DNA from: Pseudoduganella ginsengisoli
GTDB taxonomy: Bacteria; Pseudomonadota; Gammaproteobacteria; Burkholderiales; Burkholderiaceae_D
Direction: 5' to 3'
Assembly: GCF_009720865.1 (NCBI RefSeq)
Contig: NZ_WNLA01000009.1
Coordinates: 1-64,000 of the forward strand
DNA length: 64,000 bases
Of the stretch, positions 15,088-23,693 are shown one piece after another (the stretch's first letter is position 1; the number at the start of each line of letters is the position of its first letter). The notes under the pieces are model-generated. The model had not been told where the DNA came from and ran no database searches. It saw only the letters and a program-made list of their open reading frames with translations. Position numbers and translations under genes: made by a program.

Positions 15088-15444
15088 ATGACGCACGCAT
15101 GGGTGGAGCTGACCCGTCCCGATGGCCGCAGCGTTGCTGCGCCGACGGAGGCGCAACTGGCCGCGGCGCTGGCTGAAGTGTATAGCGGCAAAGTGCAGGC
15201 GCCGGATGGCGGTCCCGGTACGGCGGTATTACGTTTCGGCTACGACGATGGCTTGATGTATGAAGTGGAAGTCGCTGCCGGCGGCGACATCTGTTACGCC
15301 GAATGGTCCGACCGCGATTGCGAACTGGCGCTGGCCAATCCCCGCAAGATGGCAGGCGCCAAGCAGGAAGCCGCCATGCAGTTATGGATGTGGCTGGCAC
15401 AGCGCCAGGTGGCGAAAATCCGCAGCCAGGCGTGGCACGAATAG
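15088..15444 (+). CDS. Hypothetical protein, 118 residues
   Basis: A compact, acidic-to-neutral protein that starts MTHAWVELTRPDGRSVAAPTEAQLAAALAEVYSG and has a second strand-rich segment DDGLMYEVEVAAGGDICYAEWSDRDCELALANPRKMAGAKQEAAMQLWMWLAQRQVAKI. I recognise no family. AAAGGGGAG before the ATG makes it a real gene. A -10 candidate TACAAT lies at 14975-14980 and a GC hairpin (about 14996-15020) lies in the leader, the same style as the hairpins at 1038-1109. It converges with the universal stress protein gene, 15 bases away. Confidence 0.65.
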   Translation: MTHAWVELTRPDGRSVAAPTEAQLAAALAEVYSGKVQAPDGGPGTAVLRFGYDDGLMYEVEVAAGGDICYAEWSDRDCELALANPRKMAGAKQEAAMQLWMWLAQRQVAKIRSQAWHE

Positions 15445-15459
15445 GTCCGTCGCCGTCCT

Positions 15460-16341
15460 TTAATGCGCCATCAGCACCGGCAAGGTCATCGCTTCCAGCA
15501 CCGTGCGCGTCACGCCGCCCAGCAAGGTTTCGCGGAAACGCGAATGGCCATACGCGCCCAGCACCAGTAAATCGCATGCCTGGTCTGCAGCCAGGCTCAG
15601 CAACGCTTCACCTGTGCCGGAAGGCCGCTTCAACATGCCGGTCCGCTCGGTCTGGCGCACGAGGATTTCCGCATCGATGCCATGCCGCATCAGGAATTTC
15701 AGCAAATCGGCGCCGGGCGATTCGCCGTGCAGCGCCTTTTGATAATCGGGATCGAATACGGCAATGAACACGTGATCGGCGCGTTTTAATAGCGGCAAGG
15801 CTTCGCGTACGGCGCGCGCCGCTTCCTTGCTGCCATTCCATGCCACCAGGATGCGCCGCGCCGGCGCATGGGCGGCGCCTGCCGGGCGGGGCAGGCCGGC
15901 ATAAGGCACGACCAGTACGGGCCGGCCGGAGTTGGTCAAGACCTGGGCCGGGAATTCCGTACCGGCCACGGTGGCGACATGTTCCGGATCGGCCTGGCCG
16001 ATCACCACCAGGTCGGCATGGCGCGCCAATAAACTCAGGCCGGCGCCGGGATCGTCATCGACGACGCGCTGTTCAAACGACTGCAAACCCAGCCGTTGGA
16101 CCAGCGGCGCAAATTGTTCCAGCGCGCGGTTTGCGCGTTCACGCAAGAAATTCAAATGCAGGGCAAGGTTGGGGTCTTGCTCATCGAGGATGGCGTTCTG
16201 GTACAGCACGCGCGAAATCCCCGTCAGGGCAACGCCCAGCAAATGGCCGTCATCTTGCAGCGCCAATTCCACCGCGTAGCGGATCCGTTCCGCCACGCGG
16301 GGCGTTTCATCCACGTGCACCAGTATCGACCGGTAAGCCAT
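15460..16341 (-). CDS. Universal stress protein, tandem UspA domains
   Basis: A 293-residue protein with two UspA folds. The first (about 1-145) opens YRSILVHVDETPRVAERIRYAVELALQ; the second (about 155-293) opens RRILVAWNGSKEAARAVREALPLL and ends with CDLLVLGAYGHSRFRETLLGGVTRTVLEAMTLPVLMAH, which contains the GxxGxSRxxExLLGGVT ATP-binding motif. The frame opens at 16488, but the ATG at 16341 has GGGAGG 9 bases upstream and starts at the first strand. Proteins of this type act in the cytoplasm under growth arrest or stress. No operator-like palindrome of the shared type was found in front of it. Confidence 0.92.
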   Translation of the reverse strand: MAYRSILVHVDETPRVAERIRYAVELALQDDGHLLGVALTGISRVLYQNAILDEQDPNLALHLNFLRERANRALEQFAPLVQRLGLQSFEQRVVDDDPGAGLSLLARHADLVVIGQADPEHVATVAGTEFPAQVLTNSGRPVLVVPYAGLPRPAGAAHAPARRILVAWNGSKEAARAVREALPLLKRADHVFIAVFDPDYQKALHGESPGADLLKFLMRHGIDAEILVRQTERTGMLKRPSGTGEALLSLAADQACDLLVLGAYGHSRFRETLLGGVTRTVLEAMTLPVLMAH

Positions 16342-16445
16342 TGCTTGACCTCCCGCAGGGGACATGGCTTGATTATAGGCTTGCCTTGCGCGGGATGGAC
16401 ACTCGCATGCCGTCACGCGTGTTGCGGTACCGGCTGCGCAACGCG

Positions 16446-16802
16446 TCAGCGCGGCCTGCGTTCGCTGCGGGTCTGGCACGCGATACACAGCGTGGCTTCA
16501 GGCCGCGCGTGCAAACGTGAATAGCCGATATCGTTGCCGCAGTTTTCGCAACTGCCGTAACTGCCGTCGCTGAATTTGGCCAGCGCGTGCTTAATGGCGC
16601 GCAATTGCGTCATCTGGTGGCCTGCGGTTTCTTGCTGTAACTGGTTCATCGTGCGGTTGCTGGCGCTGTCGGCCGGCGACGTTTCCACTTCTTCCACAGC
16701 AGGACCTGCGGTGGCCAGCGCTACCTGGTCCAGCAGCATGTGCCGGCGCTGTTCCAGCGCGGTGTGCAGCGCGTTCAGCTGTTCCTCGGTCAATCCGTTC
16801 AT
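16446..16802 (-). CDS. TraR/DksA family zinc-finger protein
   Basis: A 118-residue protein: a long coiled-coil start (NGLTEEQLNALHTALEQRRHMLLDQVALATAG), a spacer and a C-terminal zinc finger GSYGSCENCGNDIGYSRLHARPEATLCIACQTRSERR (CxxC...CxxC). This is the TraR/DksA layout, whose members enter the RNA-polymerase secondary channel and tune transcription with ppGpp. The ATG at 16802 has GGAGG upstream; the frame is open to 16883. A DksA acidic tip DxxDxA was not seen, so a full DksA role is unsure. Confidence 0.88.
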   Translation of the reverse strand: MNGLTEEQLNALHTALEQRRHMLLDQVALATAGPAVEEVETSPADSASNRTMNQLQQETAGHQMTQLRAIKHALAKFSDGSYGSCENCGNDIGYSRLHARPEATLCIACQTRSERRPR

Positions 16803-16863
16803 TGCTGCCTCCTCTTGCTTTCTATAGTAGAGGGGGCAGGCGGGACGGCGCGCACAATAGCGC

Positions 16864-17430
16864 CTATGGTTTCCCTTCGTCATGCAGCGTATCGAGGCGG
16901 CGGCGTACGTCGCGCACGGCGGCGGGCCACTGTTCCGGCCTGCCCGTGGCCAATGTGCCGGCCAGCGTCACCAGGTCTGCCGCCAATGCAACCAGGTTCT
17001 GCACCTTGGCAACGCAGCGCAATTGCTCTTGCGCCACGGCCGTCACAGCCAGCACGTCGTGCCGGACATGGTCCACGTCTGCCGTTGCGAGAATCGCCGT
17101 CTGCACATACAGGCGGTTGGCGCACTGGCGCAGCAGTACTTCCTGTTCAAACAAGTCTTGTGCTGCTTGCTGCGTGATGCCGTGTTCCAGCGCATCGCTG
17201 CGCGGGGCGTGATCGTGGCCGCGCTGGCGGATGGCGCGCATGATGCGCTCGTGCAGCGCGTCGGCCATGGCGGACAGGCTGTTGGCGAGCGCTTCAATGC
17301 CACCGGGCGGCGCCGTGGGGGCAGGTGGCGCAGTCGGCGCGGCGGCAGCCGGCGAAGGCGGTGCGGACCGCACGGCTGGCGCAGATTCGGCAAGGGGTGC
17401 TGCTGGAGCAGGGGGCTTGGTGGCGCTCAT
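16864..17430 (-). CDS. Hypothetical alanine/proline-rich protein
   Basis: A 188-residue protein. The first 45 residues are a low-complexity Ala/Pro stretch (PPAPAAPLAESAPAVRSAPPSPAAAAPTAPPAP); the rest is a helical domain (GIEALANSLSAMADALHERIMRAIRQRGHD, LFEQEVLLRQCANRLYVQTAILA, VAQEQLRCVAKVQNLVALAADLVTLAGTLATG). No family is recognised. It starts 24 bases after the stop of the lipoprotein gene at 17455-18321, on the same strand, so the two form an operon. A cytoplasmic helical scaffold is likely, since no signal peptide is seen. Confidence 0.7.
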   Translation of the reverse strand: MSATKPPAPAAPLAESAPAVRSAPPSPAAAAPTAPPAPTAPPGGIEALANSLSAMADALHERIMRAIRQRGHDHAPRSDALEHGITQQAAQDLFEQEVLLRQCANRLYVQTAILATADVDHVRHDVLAVTAVAQEQLRCVAKVQNLVALAADLVTLAGTLATGRPEQWPAAVRDVRRRLDTLHDEGKP

Positions 17431-17454
17431 GGCAATCTCCGGTGGCAGTGCGGC

Positions 17455-18321
17455 TCAAGGTTGATCCAGTGGCGATAAGGTGGCTGGCCGCGGCGCGCTG
17501 TCCGCACTGCCGCGCGCAGGGCCGGATGCCTGTTGCGGCGCGTTGGCGGCCATGGCGTTGTCCGGCGCTTCCATCCGCTGCAGCAGCGCCGTATGGGCGG
17601 CGGCAATGGCGGCCACATGCTTGATGGCCAGCGTGTGGCGCAAGCCCGCCTGCCGGTATTCCTGCGCCAGGCCCAGGCGGTGCGCTTTGGCCAGCACGGC
17701 CAGCAAGCGGTCACGCGGCGTATCGGCAAACGGCAATTCCACATCGAGCGTGCCCAGTACGATGGCGCGCTCGTTATCGCTGCTTTTGTCGTAATAGCGC
17801 AGCAGGCGCTGCATGGCGTCCAGCAGCAATTGCAGGTGCGGTTCCGCGTCATGCACCATTTGCCGCACAGCGTTATCTTGTTCTCGCTGGGTGGCGGCGC
17901 GCGCCAGCACCCGCGCCAGACCGCTATAGGCATTGACGTGGCGGCTGTCGAGACCGGCATCGGGCCAGGCTTTGATGCTGCCGCCCAGCGACTTCAACGG
18001 GGCATCGAGCGAAAAGGTATCGCCACCCGCCAGCCGGCCCAGCGTGTGCATGTATTGCACGACGGCGTCATGGATGGCCATGAAGTCGGCAAACGCCGTG
18101 TGCCGCTCCGTATTGGCGGGGCGTTCGCGCGCGTCGGCTGCCACCGACAGATACGGACGTTCGCGGGTATACGTATCGCGGAAGCGTTCGCTGAGGTCGG
18201 CGTAGCTGTCCAGTTTGGCGGTATCGGCGGCAAATGCGCGCGCATCCTGCAAGCGGGGATTAGTGGTGCAGCCCGCCAATGCCGCCAGCAGGCAAAAATT
18301 GACCAGGGGGCGCAAGTTCAT
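17455..18321 (-). CDS. Hypothetical lipoprotein, 288 residues
   Basis: A lipoprotein with lipobox (LAALAGCTT, Cys about residue 18) and a helical mature part. Recognisable stretches are ERFRDTYTRERPYLSVAADARERPANTERHTAFADFMAIHDAVVQYMHTLGRLAGGDTFSLD and later AYSGLARVLARAATQREQDNAVRQMV, LLRYYDKSSDNERAIVLGTLDVELPF. I know it only as a conserved hypothetical of Burkholderiales. It is the first gene of an operon with the Ala/Pro-rich protein. A weak palindrome (TTGCG-CAGA-CGCAA) lies 62 bases upstream of its ATG, the same distance as in the glycine-zipper gene. Confidence 0.75.
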   Translation of the reverse strand: MNLRPLVNFCLLAALAGCTTNPRLQDARAFAADTAKLDSYADLSERFRDTYTRERPYLSVAADARERPANTERHTAFADFMAIHDAVVQYMHTLGRLAGGDTFSLDAPLKSLGGSIKAWPDAGLDSRHVNAYSGLARVLARAATQREQDNAVRQMVHDAEPHLQLLLDAMQRLLRYYDKSSDNERAIVLGTLDVELPFADTPRDRLLAVLAKAHRLGLAQEYRQAGLRHTLAIKHVAAIAAAHTALLQRMEAPDNAMAANAPQQASGPARGSADSAPRPATLSPLDQP

Positions 18322-18375
18322 GTTTCCTCCTGTTAGGAATGAAAGCTGATCTTGCTCCTGGTAAATTTACCGGTT

Positions 18376-18391
18376 GTTGCGCAGACGCAAG
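18376..18391 (-). promoter_or_regulatory. Weak, divergent operator-like palindrome
   Basis: GTTGCG-CAGA-CGCAAG, sharing the CG-N4-CG core and 16-base length with the other sites but not the outer TGT/ACA. Centre 18383.5, 62 bases from the ATG of the lipoprotein gene. Included as a doubtful tenth member. Confidence 0.3.
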
Positions 18392-18402
18392 TTTCCTCGC
18401 GA

Positions 18403-19176
18403 TTACAGCTGCTTGAGCCAGCCCAGTCCTTCGGTGGTGCCGGCGCGCGGATTGTATTCGCAGCCGATCCAGCCGTCATAGCCCAGTTCATCGAGCAGCT
18501 TGAACAGGAACGGGTAGTGGATTTCACCTGTGCCGGGCTCGTGGCGGCCTGGCGTGTCCGCCAATTGCATGTGGCCGATGCGGGGCAGATGCGCACGGAT
18601 GGTATTGGCCAGTTCGCCTTCCATGCGCTGCATGTGGTAGATGTCGTATTGCAGCAACAGGTTGGGGCGGTCGCATGCCGCCATGATGTCGAGCGCCTGC
18701 TGGCTGCGGTTGAGGAAGTAGCCCGGCATGTCGTACGAATTGATGGGTTCGATCATGACGTCGATGCCGTGCTTGCGGCATTGGTCTGCCGCGAATTGCA
18801 GGTTGCCGATGTAGGTTTCGCGGGCCCGTTCCAGGTCCAGGCCATGGGGCACTTTGCCGGCCATGCAGTGCAGGCGCGTGACTTCCAATTCCGTGGCGAA
18901 ATCAATTGCCAGTTGCACGCCATCGCGGAATTCATCGCTGCGGCGGGGATCGCACGCCATGCCACGGTCGCCCGCATTCCAGTCGCCGCACGGCATGTTA
19001 TGCAAGACCAGTTTTAATTGGTGGCGGTGCAGGCGGTCCGCGATCTGGTCGGGATCGAACGCATACGGGAACAGGAATTCAACCGCATCGAAGCCGGCTT
19101 CGCGGGCGGCGGCAAAACGGTCCAGGAAGGGCTGCTCGGTGAACAGCATCGACAGGTTGGCGGCAAATTTGGGCAT
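18403..19176 (-). CDS. hyi: Hydroxypyruvate isomerase family protein
   Basis: A 257-residue TIM-barrel sugar-isomerase/epimerase protein. The start PKFAANLSMLFTEQPFLDRFAAAREAGFDAVEFLFPY, the LVLHNMPCGDWNAGDRGMACDP segment, MIEPINSYDMPGYFLNRSQQALDI and IGHMQLADTPGRHEPGTGEIHYP are strongly those of hydroxypyruvate isomerase (Hyi) and its OtnI relatives; catalytic Glu residues sit in IEPINS and in the final IGCEYNP. It interconverts hydroxypyruvate and tartronate semialdehyde in glyoxylate metabolism. No glyoxylate carboligase gene lies nearby, so this copy stands alone. Length is as usual for the family. OtnI-type substrate (2-oxo-tetronate) is the alternative. Confidence 0.88.
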   Translation of the reverse strand: MPKFAANLSMLFTEQPFLDRFAAAREAGFDAVEFLFPYAFDPDQIADRLHRHQLKLVLHNMPCGDWNAGDRGMACDPRRSDEFRDGVQLAIDFATELEVTRLHCMAGKVPHGLDLERARETYIGNLQFAADQCRKHGIDVMIEPINSYDMPGYFLNRSQQALDIMAACDRPNLLLQYDIYHMQRMEGELANTIRAHLPRIGHMQLADTPGRHEPGTGEIHYPFLFKLLDELGYDGWIGCEYNPRAGTTEGLGWLKQL

Positions 19177-19267
19177 GGCACGTCCTGTTGAGATTTAACA
19201 GGGCGCTATCGTAATCCAAATTGCCGCCGGGTGCAGGGCCGCGCCGTGTGGCCGGCGCGGCTGGGGA

Positions 19268-20785
19268 TCAGCGTTCGCCGCCGCCCGTGCGTTGCTGCTG
19301 GCCGCCGCGCGGAGCGTGGCGTGGGCCGTTCGACGCGCCCTGGCTGCGGCCGCCCGGTGCGCCGTTACGGTTGCCGTTTGGTGCGCCATTGCGGCCCTGG
19401 CTGCCTGCACTGCGGTTGCCATTGGGCGAGCCTGCGCGCGCCTGGCCGCCCGCATTGCGGTTGCCATTGGCTGCACCAGGCGCACGGCCCTGGCCGCCAC
19501 CTGCATTCGCGCGGGCCTGGCCATTGCCGCCATTGCCACCCGCATTGCGGTTGCCGCCGCCGTTGCCCTGGCGCGGGTTGCGGTGGTGGCCGGTGCCGCT
19601 GCGCAGCTGGATCGGTTGCGGCTTGGCCGTTGGATCCGGTTCAAAGCCTGGAATCACTTCGCGCGGCAAGGTTTGCTTGATGAGCTTTTCAATGTCTTTC
19701 AACATCACGTGTTCATCGACGCACACCAGCGATACGGCTTCACCAGTGGCGCCGGCGCGGCCCGTGCGGCCGATACGGTGCACGTAATCTTCCGGCACAT
19801 TCGGCAAGTCATAGTTGACCACGTGCGGCAACTGGTCGATGTCGATGCCGCGCGCCGCGATATCGGTGGCCACCAGCACTTGCAAGGTGCCATCCTTGAA
19901 TTCCGACAGCGCACGGGTGCGGGCCGACTGGCTCTTGTTGCCGTGGATGGCCATGCCATTGATGCCGTCGCCGCCCAGCTGTTCCACCAGTTTGTTGGCG
20001 CCGTGCTTGGTGCGGGTGAATACCAGCACTTGCGTCCACTTGTGCGTGCGGATCAGGTGCGACAGCATCTGGTGTTTCTTGTCGCGGTCGACCGGGTGGA
20101 TTTTCTGTGAAATGATTTCCACGGTCGAATTGCGGCGCGCCACTTCAATGGTGGCGGGGTTATTCAGCAAGCCATCAGCCAGCGCCTTGATTTCATCCGA
20201 GAACGTGGCCGAGAACAGCAAGTTCTGGCGCTTTGGCGGCAAGGCTGCCAGCACTTTGCGGATGTCGCGGATAAAGCCCATGTCGAGCATGCGGTCGGCT
20301 TCGTCCAGCACGAGGATTTCAATCTTCGACAGGTCGATGGTGTTTTGCGCCATGTGGTCCAGCAGGCGGCCAGGAGTCGCCACCAGGATATCCACGCCGT
20401 GGCGCAATTGCTTGATTTGCGGGTTGATGCTGACGCCGCCAAAGATCACGGCTGAATTCAGCTTCGTGTATTTGCCATAAACGCGCACGCTTTCTTCCAC
20501 CTGGGCCGCCAGTTCGCGGGTCGGCGTCAGGATCAGCGCGCGGATCGGGCGCGTCGACGTCGTGTTGGTCAGCTTGGCGCCGTTGGCATCAGTGGACAGG
20601 CGGTGCAAGAGGGGCAGCGTGAAGCCGGCCGTCTTGCCAGTGCCGGTTTGTGCGCCGGCGAGCAGATCACCACCGTTCAGAACGGCTGGGATCGCTTGAG
20701 TCTGGATCGGCGTTGGCGTCGTGTAACCGGTTTCAGCAACCGCGCGAACGATGGAATCAGACAGACCAAGTGTATTAAAGGACAT
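19268..20785 (-). CDS. rhlE: DEAD-box RNA helicase, RhlE type
   Basis: A 505-residue RhlE helicase. Q-motif region TPIQTQAIP, Walker A AQTGTGKT (about 45-52), DEAD box [12 protein letters not shown] motif FSATFSDE, then HRIGRTGR in the second RecA domain (ending near residue 380). The C-terminal 110 residues are a low-complexity Asn/Gly/Arg/Ala tail ([26 protein letters not shown] and so on) typical of RhlE and likely to bind RNA loosely. It remodels structured RNA during ribosome assembly, decay and cold growth. No Shine-Dalgarno sequence precedes the ATG; a short inverted repeat TTAACCAAAAGTTAA lies directly upstream. A minus-strand -10 TATACT (20886-20891) implies a leader of about 95 bases. 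Confidence 0.93.
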   Translation of the reverse strand: MSFNTLGLSDSIVRAVAETGYTTPTPIQTQAIPAVLNGGDLLAGAQTGTGKTAGFTLPLLHRLSTDANGAKLTNTTSTRPIRALILTPTRELAAQVEESVRVYGKYTKLNSAVIFGGVSINPQIKQLRHGVDILVATPGRLLDHMAQNTIDLSKIEILVLDEADRMLDMGFIRDIRKVLAALPPKRQNLLFSATFSDEIKALADGLLNNPATIEVARRNSTVEIISQKIHPVDRDKKHQMLSHLIRTHKWTQVLVFTRTKHGANKLVEQLGGDGINGMAIHGNKSQSARTRALSEFKDGTLQVLVATDIAARGIDIDQLPHVVNYDLPNVPEDYVHRIGRTGRAGATGEAVSLVCVDEHVMLKDIEKLIKQTLPREVIPGFEPDPTAKPQPIQLRSGTGHHRNPRQGNGGGNRNAGGNGGNGQARANAGGGQGRAPGAANGNRNAGGQARAGSPNGNRSAGSQGRNGAPNGNRNGAPGGRSQGASNGPRHAPRGGQQQRTGGGER

Positions 20786-21121
20786 GTTAACTTTTGGTTA
20801 ATATCAAGCAAGCGCCGGATGGGCGCTACGCTATCAGTTTGCTAGGGTGTCAGCCGGGCATAAGGCTGGGTGGAGCCGCCCGGCGAGTATAACAGTAGTC
20901 GCGCAAGATTTATTGCGCGAAGGCAATAATGAAGGGGTCAGCCCCCTTTTATTTTGTAACAGAATTACAGAATGTTGTTTGAATAGTACAGGTGACCGGT
21001 TTTGTCCTGGACCTCTGACTAAGAGAATGGTTCAAAATGTCTGCAGCTAGGCGCAGCGCCGCAGACAGTGCACTAGCACGGCAAGGCGCCGCAACAACGC
21101 AGCAGGCTTTTTGAAACGTTC
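20786..21121. other. Intergenic region between rhlE and suhB
   Basis: This 336-base gene-free stretch holds the rhlE leader and its probable -10 (20886-20891), a small hairpin GGGG-TCAG-CCCC near 20935-20946 that could end transcription from either side, and repeat copy B (21019-21125). Nothing coding is seen. Confidence 0.6.
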
Positions 21122-21125
21122 TTAG
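21019..21125. repeat. Dispersed MITE-like repeat, copy B with terminal inverted repeats
   Basis: About 107 bases with near-matching inverted ends: CTAAGAGAATGGTTCAAAA on the left and, on the opposite strand of the right end, CTAAGAACGTTTCAAAAA. The inside matches copy A at 6453-6540. It has no coding capacity. Its right end covers the stop codon of suhB (21122-21124), so its insertion defined the end of that gene. Confidence 0.75.
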
Positions 21126-21913
21126 GCAAACTCTGCCAGCAGGCCAACCATTTGACCAAACACTTTCGGGCTGCCGGCAATGATGTGGCCTTTGTGCAGG
21201 TAGTCGGATTCACCGTTGAATTCCGCGACGATACCGCCCGCTTCGGAAACCAGCAGCGAGCCTGCAGCGATATCCCATGGATTCAGGTTTTTCTCATAGA
21301 AGCCATCCAGGCGGCCGCAGGCCACGTAAGCCAGGTCCAGTGCTGCGGAACCTGCGCGGCGCACGCCCTGGCAGCGTTCAGCCATGATGCCGTACATCTT
21401 CAGGTATTCCGTCAGGGCGGCAGGGTTGCCGGTTTTGTAGCCGGTCGCGATCAGCGCGTTGGCAATGCGGTCCAGCTTGCCCACACGGATACGCTTTTCA
21501 TTCAGGTAAGCGCCGGCGCCTTTGGTGGCGGTGAACAAGTCGTTGCGGGACGGGTCGTAGATGACGGCTTGCGTGATGACGCCTTTGGTTTGCAGGGCGA
21601 TGGAAACCGCGTACTGCGGGAAGCCGTGCATGAAGTTGGTGGTGCCGTCCAGTGGATCGATGATCCACACATTCTCGGTATCGTCGTTCACGTTTGCGGA
21701 AGCGCCAGACTCTTCGCACAGGAAGCCATGGTCAGGGTAAGCCTTGGACAGCACATCAATGATTGCCTCTTCGGCGGCACGGTCAACGTCGGTGACGAAG
21801 TCGTTATGGTTTTTTTCGGTAACAATAACGCGCTCGAGGTCGAACGTAGCGCGGTTGATAACGGCGGCGGCGCGGCGGGCGGCTTTTACCGCCGTATTGA
21901 TCATTGGGTGCAT
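21122..21913 (-). CDS. suhB: Inositol-1-monophosphatase SuhB
   Basis: A 263-residue protein of the inositol monophosphatase family. The start HPMINTAVKAARRAAAVINRATFDLERVIVTEKNHNDFVTDVDRAAE is typical of SuhB; the metal-binding motif WIIDPLDGTTNFMHGFP and the second motif NPWDIAAGSLLVSEAGG are both intact. It dephosphorylates inositol phosphate and, in E. coli, also joins the ribosomal antitermination complex. The ATG at 21913 matches the family start; the frame is open to 21958. It is transcribed divergently from trmJ, the usual arrangement in betaproteobacteria. Its stop codon lies in repeat copy B. Confidence 0.95.
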   Translation of the reverse strand: MHPMINTAVKAARRAAAVINRATFDLERVIVTEKNHNDFVTDVDRAAEEAIIDVLSKAYPDHGFLCEESGASANVNDDTENVWIIDPLDGTTNFMHGFPQYAVSIALQTKGVITQAVIYDPSRNDLFTATKGAGAYLNEKRIRVGKLDRIANALIATGYKTGNPAALTEYLKMYGIMAERCQGVRRAGSAALDLAYVACGRLDGFYEKNLNPWDIAAGSLLVSEAGGIVAEFNGESDYLHKGHIIAGSPKVFGQMVGLLAEFA

Positions 21914-22068
21914 GTGAGCTTCCGTAAAAAAACGCATTGCCCGCCCGGCGCAAAGCACCCTGGCAGGTTAGCGTGTGAACAAGAATGAGAAAGAGCAGGC
22001 GGAATCGAATTCGGGCGCCAAATTGGCTACAATGCCCGCTTCGAAAACGCGTAATTGCGCTATTTTAA

Positions 22069-22851
22069 ATGAACCTGCCTCAAAACACAGCATCGATCTT
22101 CACCCGCCTGCGAATTGTTCTTGTAGAAACTAGCCGTCCTGGCAACATTGGCTCCGTGGCTCGGGCAATGAAAACCATGGGATTTTCTGATCTGGTGCTG
22201 GTCAATCCCCGCTTTGACGGGGCATTGCAACATGAGGAAGCCGTGGCGTTTGCCAGCGGCGCGCAAGATATCCTGTCATCGGCCCGGATCGTCGGCTCTA
22301 TGGGGGAGGCGCTGGACGGCGTGAATTTCGCGGCAGCCGTGTCGGCCCGCTTGCGCGAATATTCGCCGCCGGTGCTGACGCCCCGCGCGGTGGCGGAGCA
22401 GGTGGCGGCGCAGCCGGAATTAAACGCGGCGCTCATCTTCGGCAATGAACGTTTTGGCTTGCCCAATGAAATCGTGGAAAAAGCCAACGTGCTGATCAAT
22501 ATTCCCGCCAACCCGGAATACTCATCGCTGAACCTGGCGCAGGCGGCGCAAGTGCTGACTTATGAGTGCCGCATGGCGGGGTTGGCGGGGCAGCAAGCTC
22601 CCGAGGCGCGTGCGCCCGGCAATGGCGGGGTGATTGGCTTCCAGGGCGAAGCGGCATCGGCGGCGCAAATCGATGGCATGTATACGCACCTGGAGCAGGC
22701 GCTGGTGGAAGTGGGATTCCTGGACGCAAACAATCCCCGCAAATTGATGCCGCGGCTGAAACGGCTGTTTGCCCGCACCCAGCTGGAGACGGAAGAAGTC
22801 AACATCTTGCGCGGCATAGCGCGGCAGATTCTTGTGCGCTGCAAATCCTGA
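22069..22851 (+). CDS. trmJ: tRNA (Cm32/Um32) methyltransferase TrmJ
   Basis: A 260-residue SpoU-type (SPOUT) RNA methyltransferase. Motif 1 LRIVLVETSRPGNIGSVARAMKTMGFSDLVLVNPRF, motif 2 ALIFGNERFGLPNEIVEKANVLINIPANPEYSSLNLAQAAQVLTYE are all present, with the arginine and asparagine that define this family. TrmJ adds a 2'-O-methyl group to position 32 of several tRNAs using S-adenosylmethionine. A C-terminal helical extension (about 165-260) is as in E. coli TrmJ. Directly divergent from suhB. Confidence 0.93.
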   Translation: MNLPQNTASIFTRLRIVLVETSRPGNIGSVARAMKTMGFSDLVLVNPRFDGALQHEEAVAFASGAQDILSSARIVGSMGEALDGVNFAAAVSARLREYSPPVLTPRAVAEQVAAQPELNAALIFGNERFGLPNEIVEKANVLINIPANPEYSSLNLAQAAQVLTYECRMAGLAGQQAPEARAPGNGGVIGFQGEAASAAQIDGMYTHLEQALVEVGFLDANNPRKLMPRLKRLFARTQLETEEVNILRGIARQILVRCKS

Positions 22852-22891
22852 AAGTTGCAAATCCGGTTAGTGCCTGGCACCACTATGCAAA

Positions 22892-23587
22892 CTAAGCAAC
22901 GCTGAACGGTTCCGGGTCGCCTTGATAACAGCGCTTTAAGATCTCCCGCTCCCGCCGCGTAATCGTCGCCACGAACTCTTGCGGTTTCTTCATCTTGCGG
23001 AACGCATTAAAGCCCCGCTCCAGAAAACGCTGCAAGCTGCCTAGTCCCGCCACCCTGGCCGGCCCCCGCATCAGCACTAACGTGCCGTACAGCATCGGGA
23101 TGCGCACCAGTTCACTGAGCGAGTCGCCCAGCCTTTGCACCAGATCCAGCTGCCGCTCGCGGTCCGCGCGCGTCATTGCGTGGCGGTACGCCTCTATATA
23201 TTGTTGCTCTGTAAATTCCGGCCCCAGTAATTTCGCCATCGCCGTATCCAGCCGTTCCGCCAGCGCATCGAGGCTCATGGCGTCCGTCATGGTCTGCAGT
23301 GCATCGGCAGGCAGCACGCGCAACATGGTGGGCGCAATGCGTTCCAGGTCGACGTCGCGCTGGCTCAGGTCGTGCGTGCCATACAGTTCTTCGAGGAAAA
23401 ACATGACGGCATCATGCGTGTCGCCACGCATCAAGTCGGCGTGCGTGGCGGCCAGGCGTTCACTTTGAAACGATTTCAACGCAAGGCGGGCGGAATGCAG
23501 CGCGGGGTCGTTACCGGCAGCCTTGCGCTCCAGGCGGGCGTCGCGCAATTGGATTTCCAGGGGGCTGAGCGTATTCTTTTTCTTCAT
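22892..23587 (-). CDS. Conserved hypothetical protein (FFLEELYG motif)
   Basis: A 231-residue, mostly helical soluble protein. The striking segment is DAVMFFLEELYGTHDLSQRDVDLERIAPTMLRVLPADALQTMTDAMSLDALAERLD, with further charged helices MTRADRERQLDLVQRLGDSLSELVRIP and a C-terminal RREREILKRCYQGDPEPFSVA. Proteins with FFLEELYG occur in Oxalobacteraceae and related orders; I know no function. No signal peptide or cofactor motif is seen. It converges with trmJ, separated by about 40 bases. Confidence 0.75.
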   Translation of the reverse strand: MKKKNTLSPLEIQLRDARLERKAAGNDPALHSARLALKSFQSERLAATHADLMRGDTHDAVMFFLEELYGTHDLSQRDVDLERIAPTMLRVLPADALQTMTDAMSLDALAERLDTAMAKLLGPEFTEQQYIEAYRHAMTRADRERQLDLVQRLGDSLSELVRIPMLYGTLVLMRGPARVAGLGSLQRFLERGFNAFRKMKKPQEFVATITRREREILKRCYQGDPEPFSVA

Positions 23588-23693
23588 GGGGCGAGTTTTT
23601 ACCAGAAGTCCGCTGGAGGATGGCCTCTATTTTTGGCTCCCAAGGTCATTAGTGTCCTGTCGTACACTAAAAAATACAAGAATTGGAGACATC

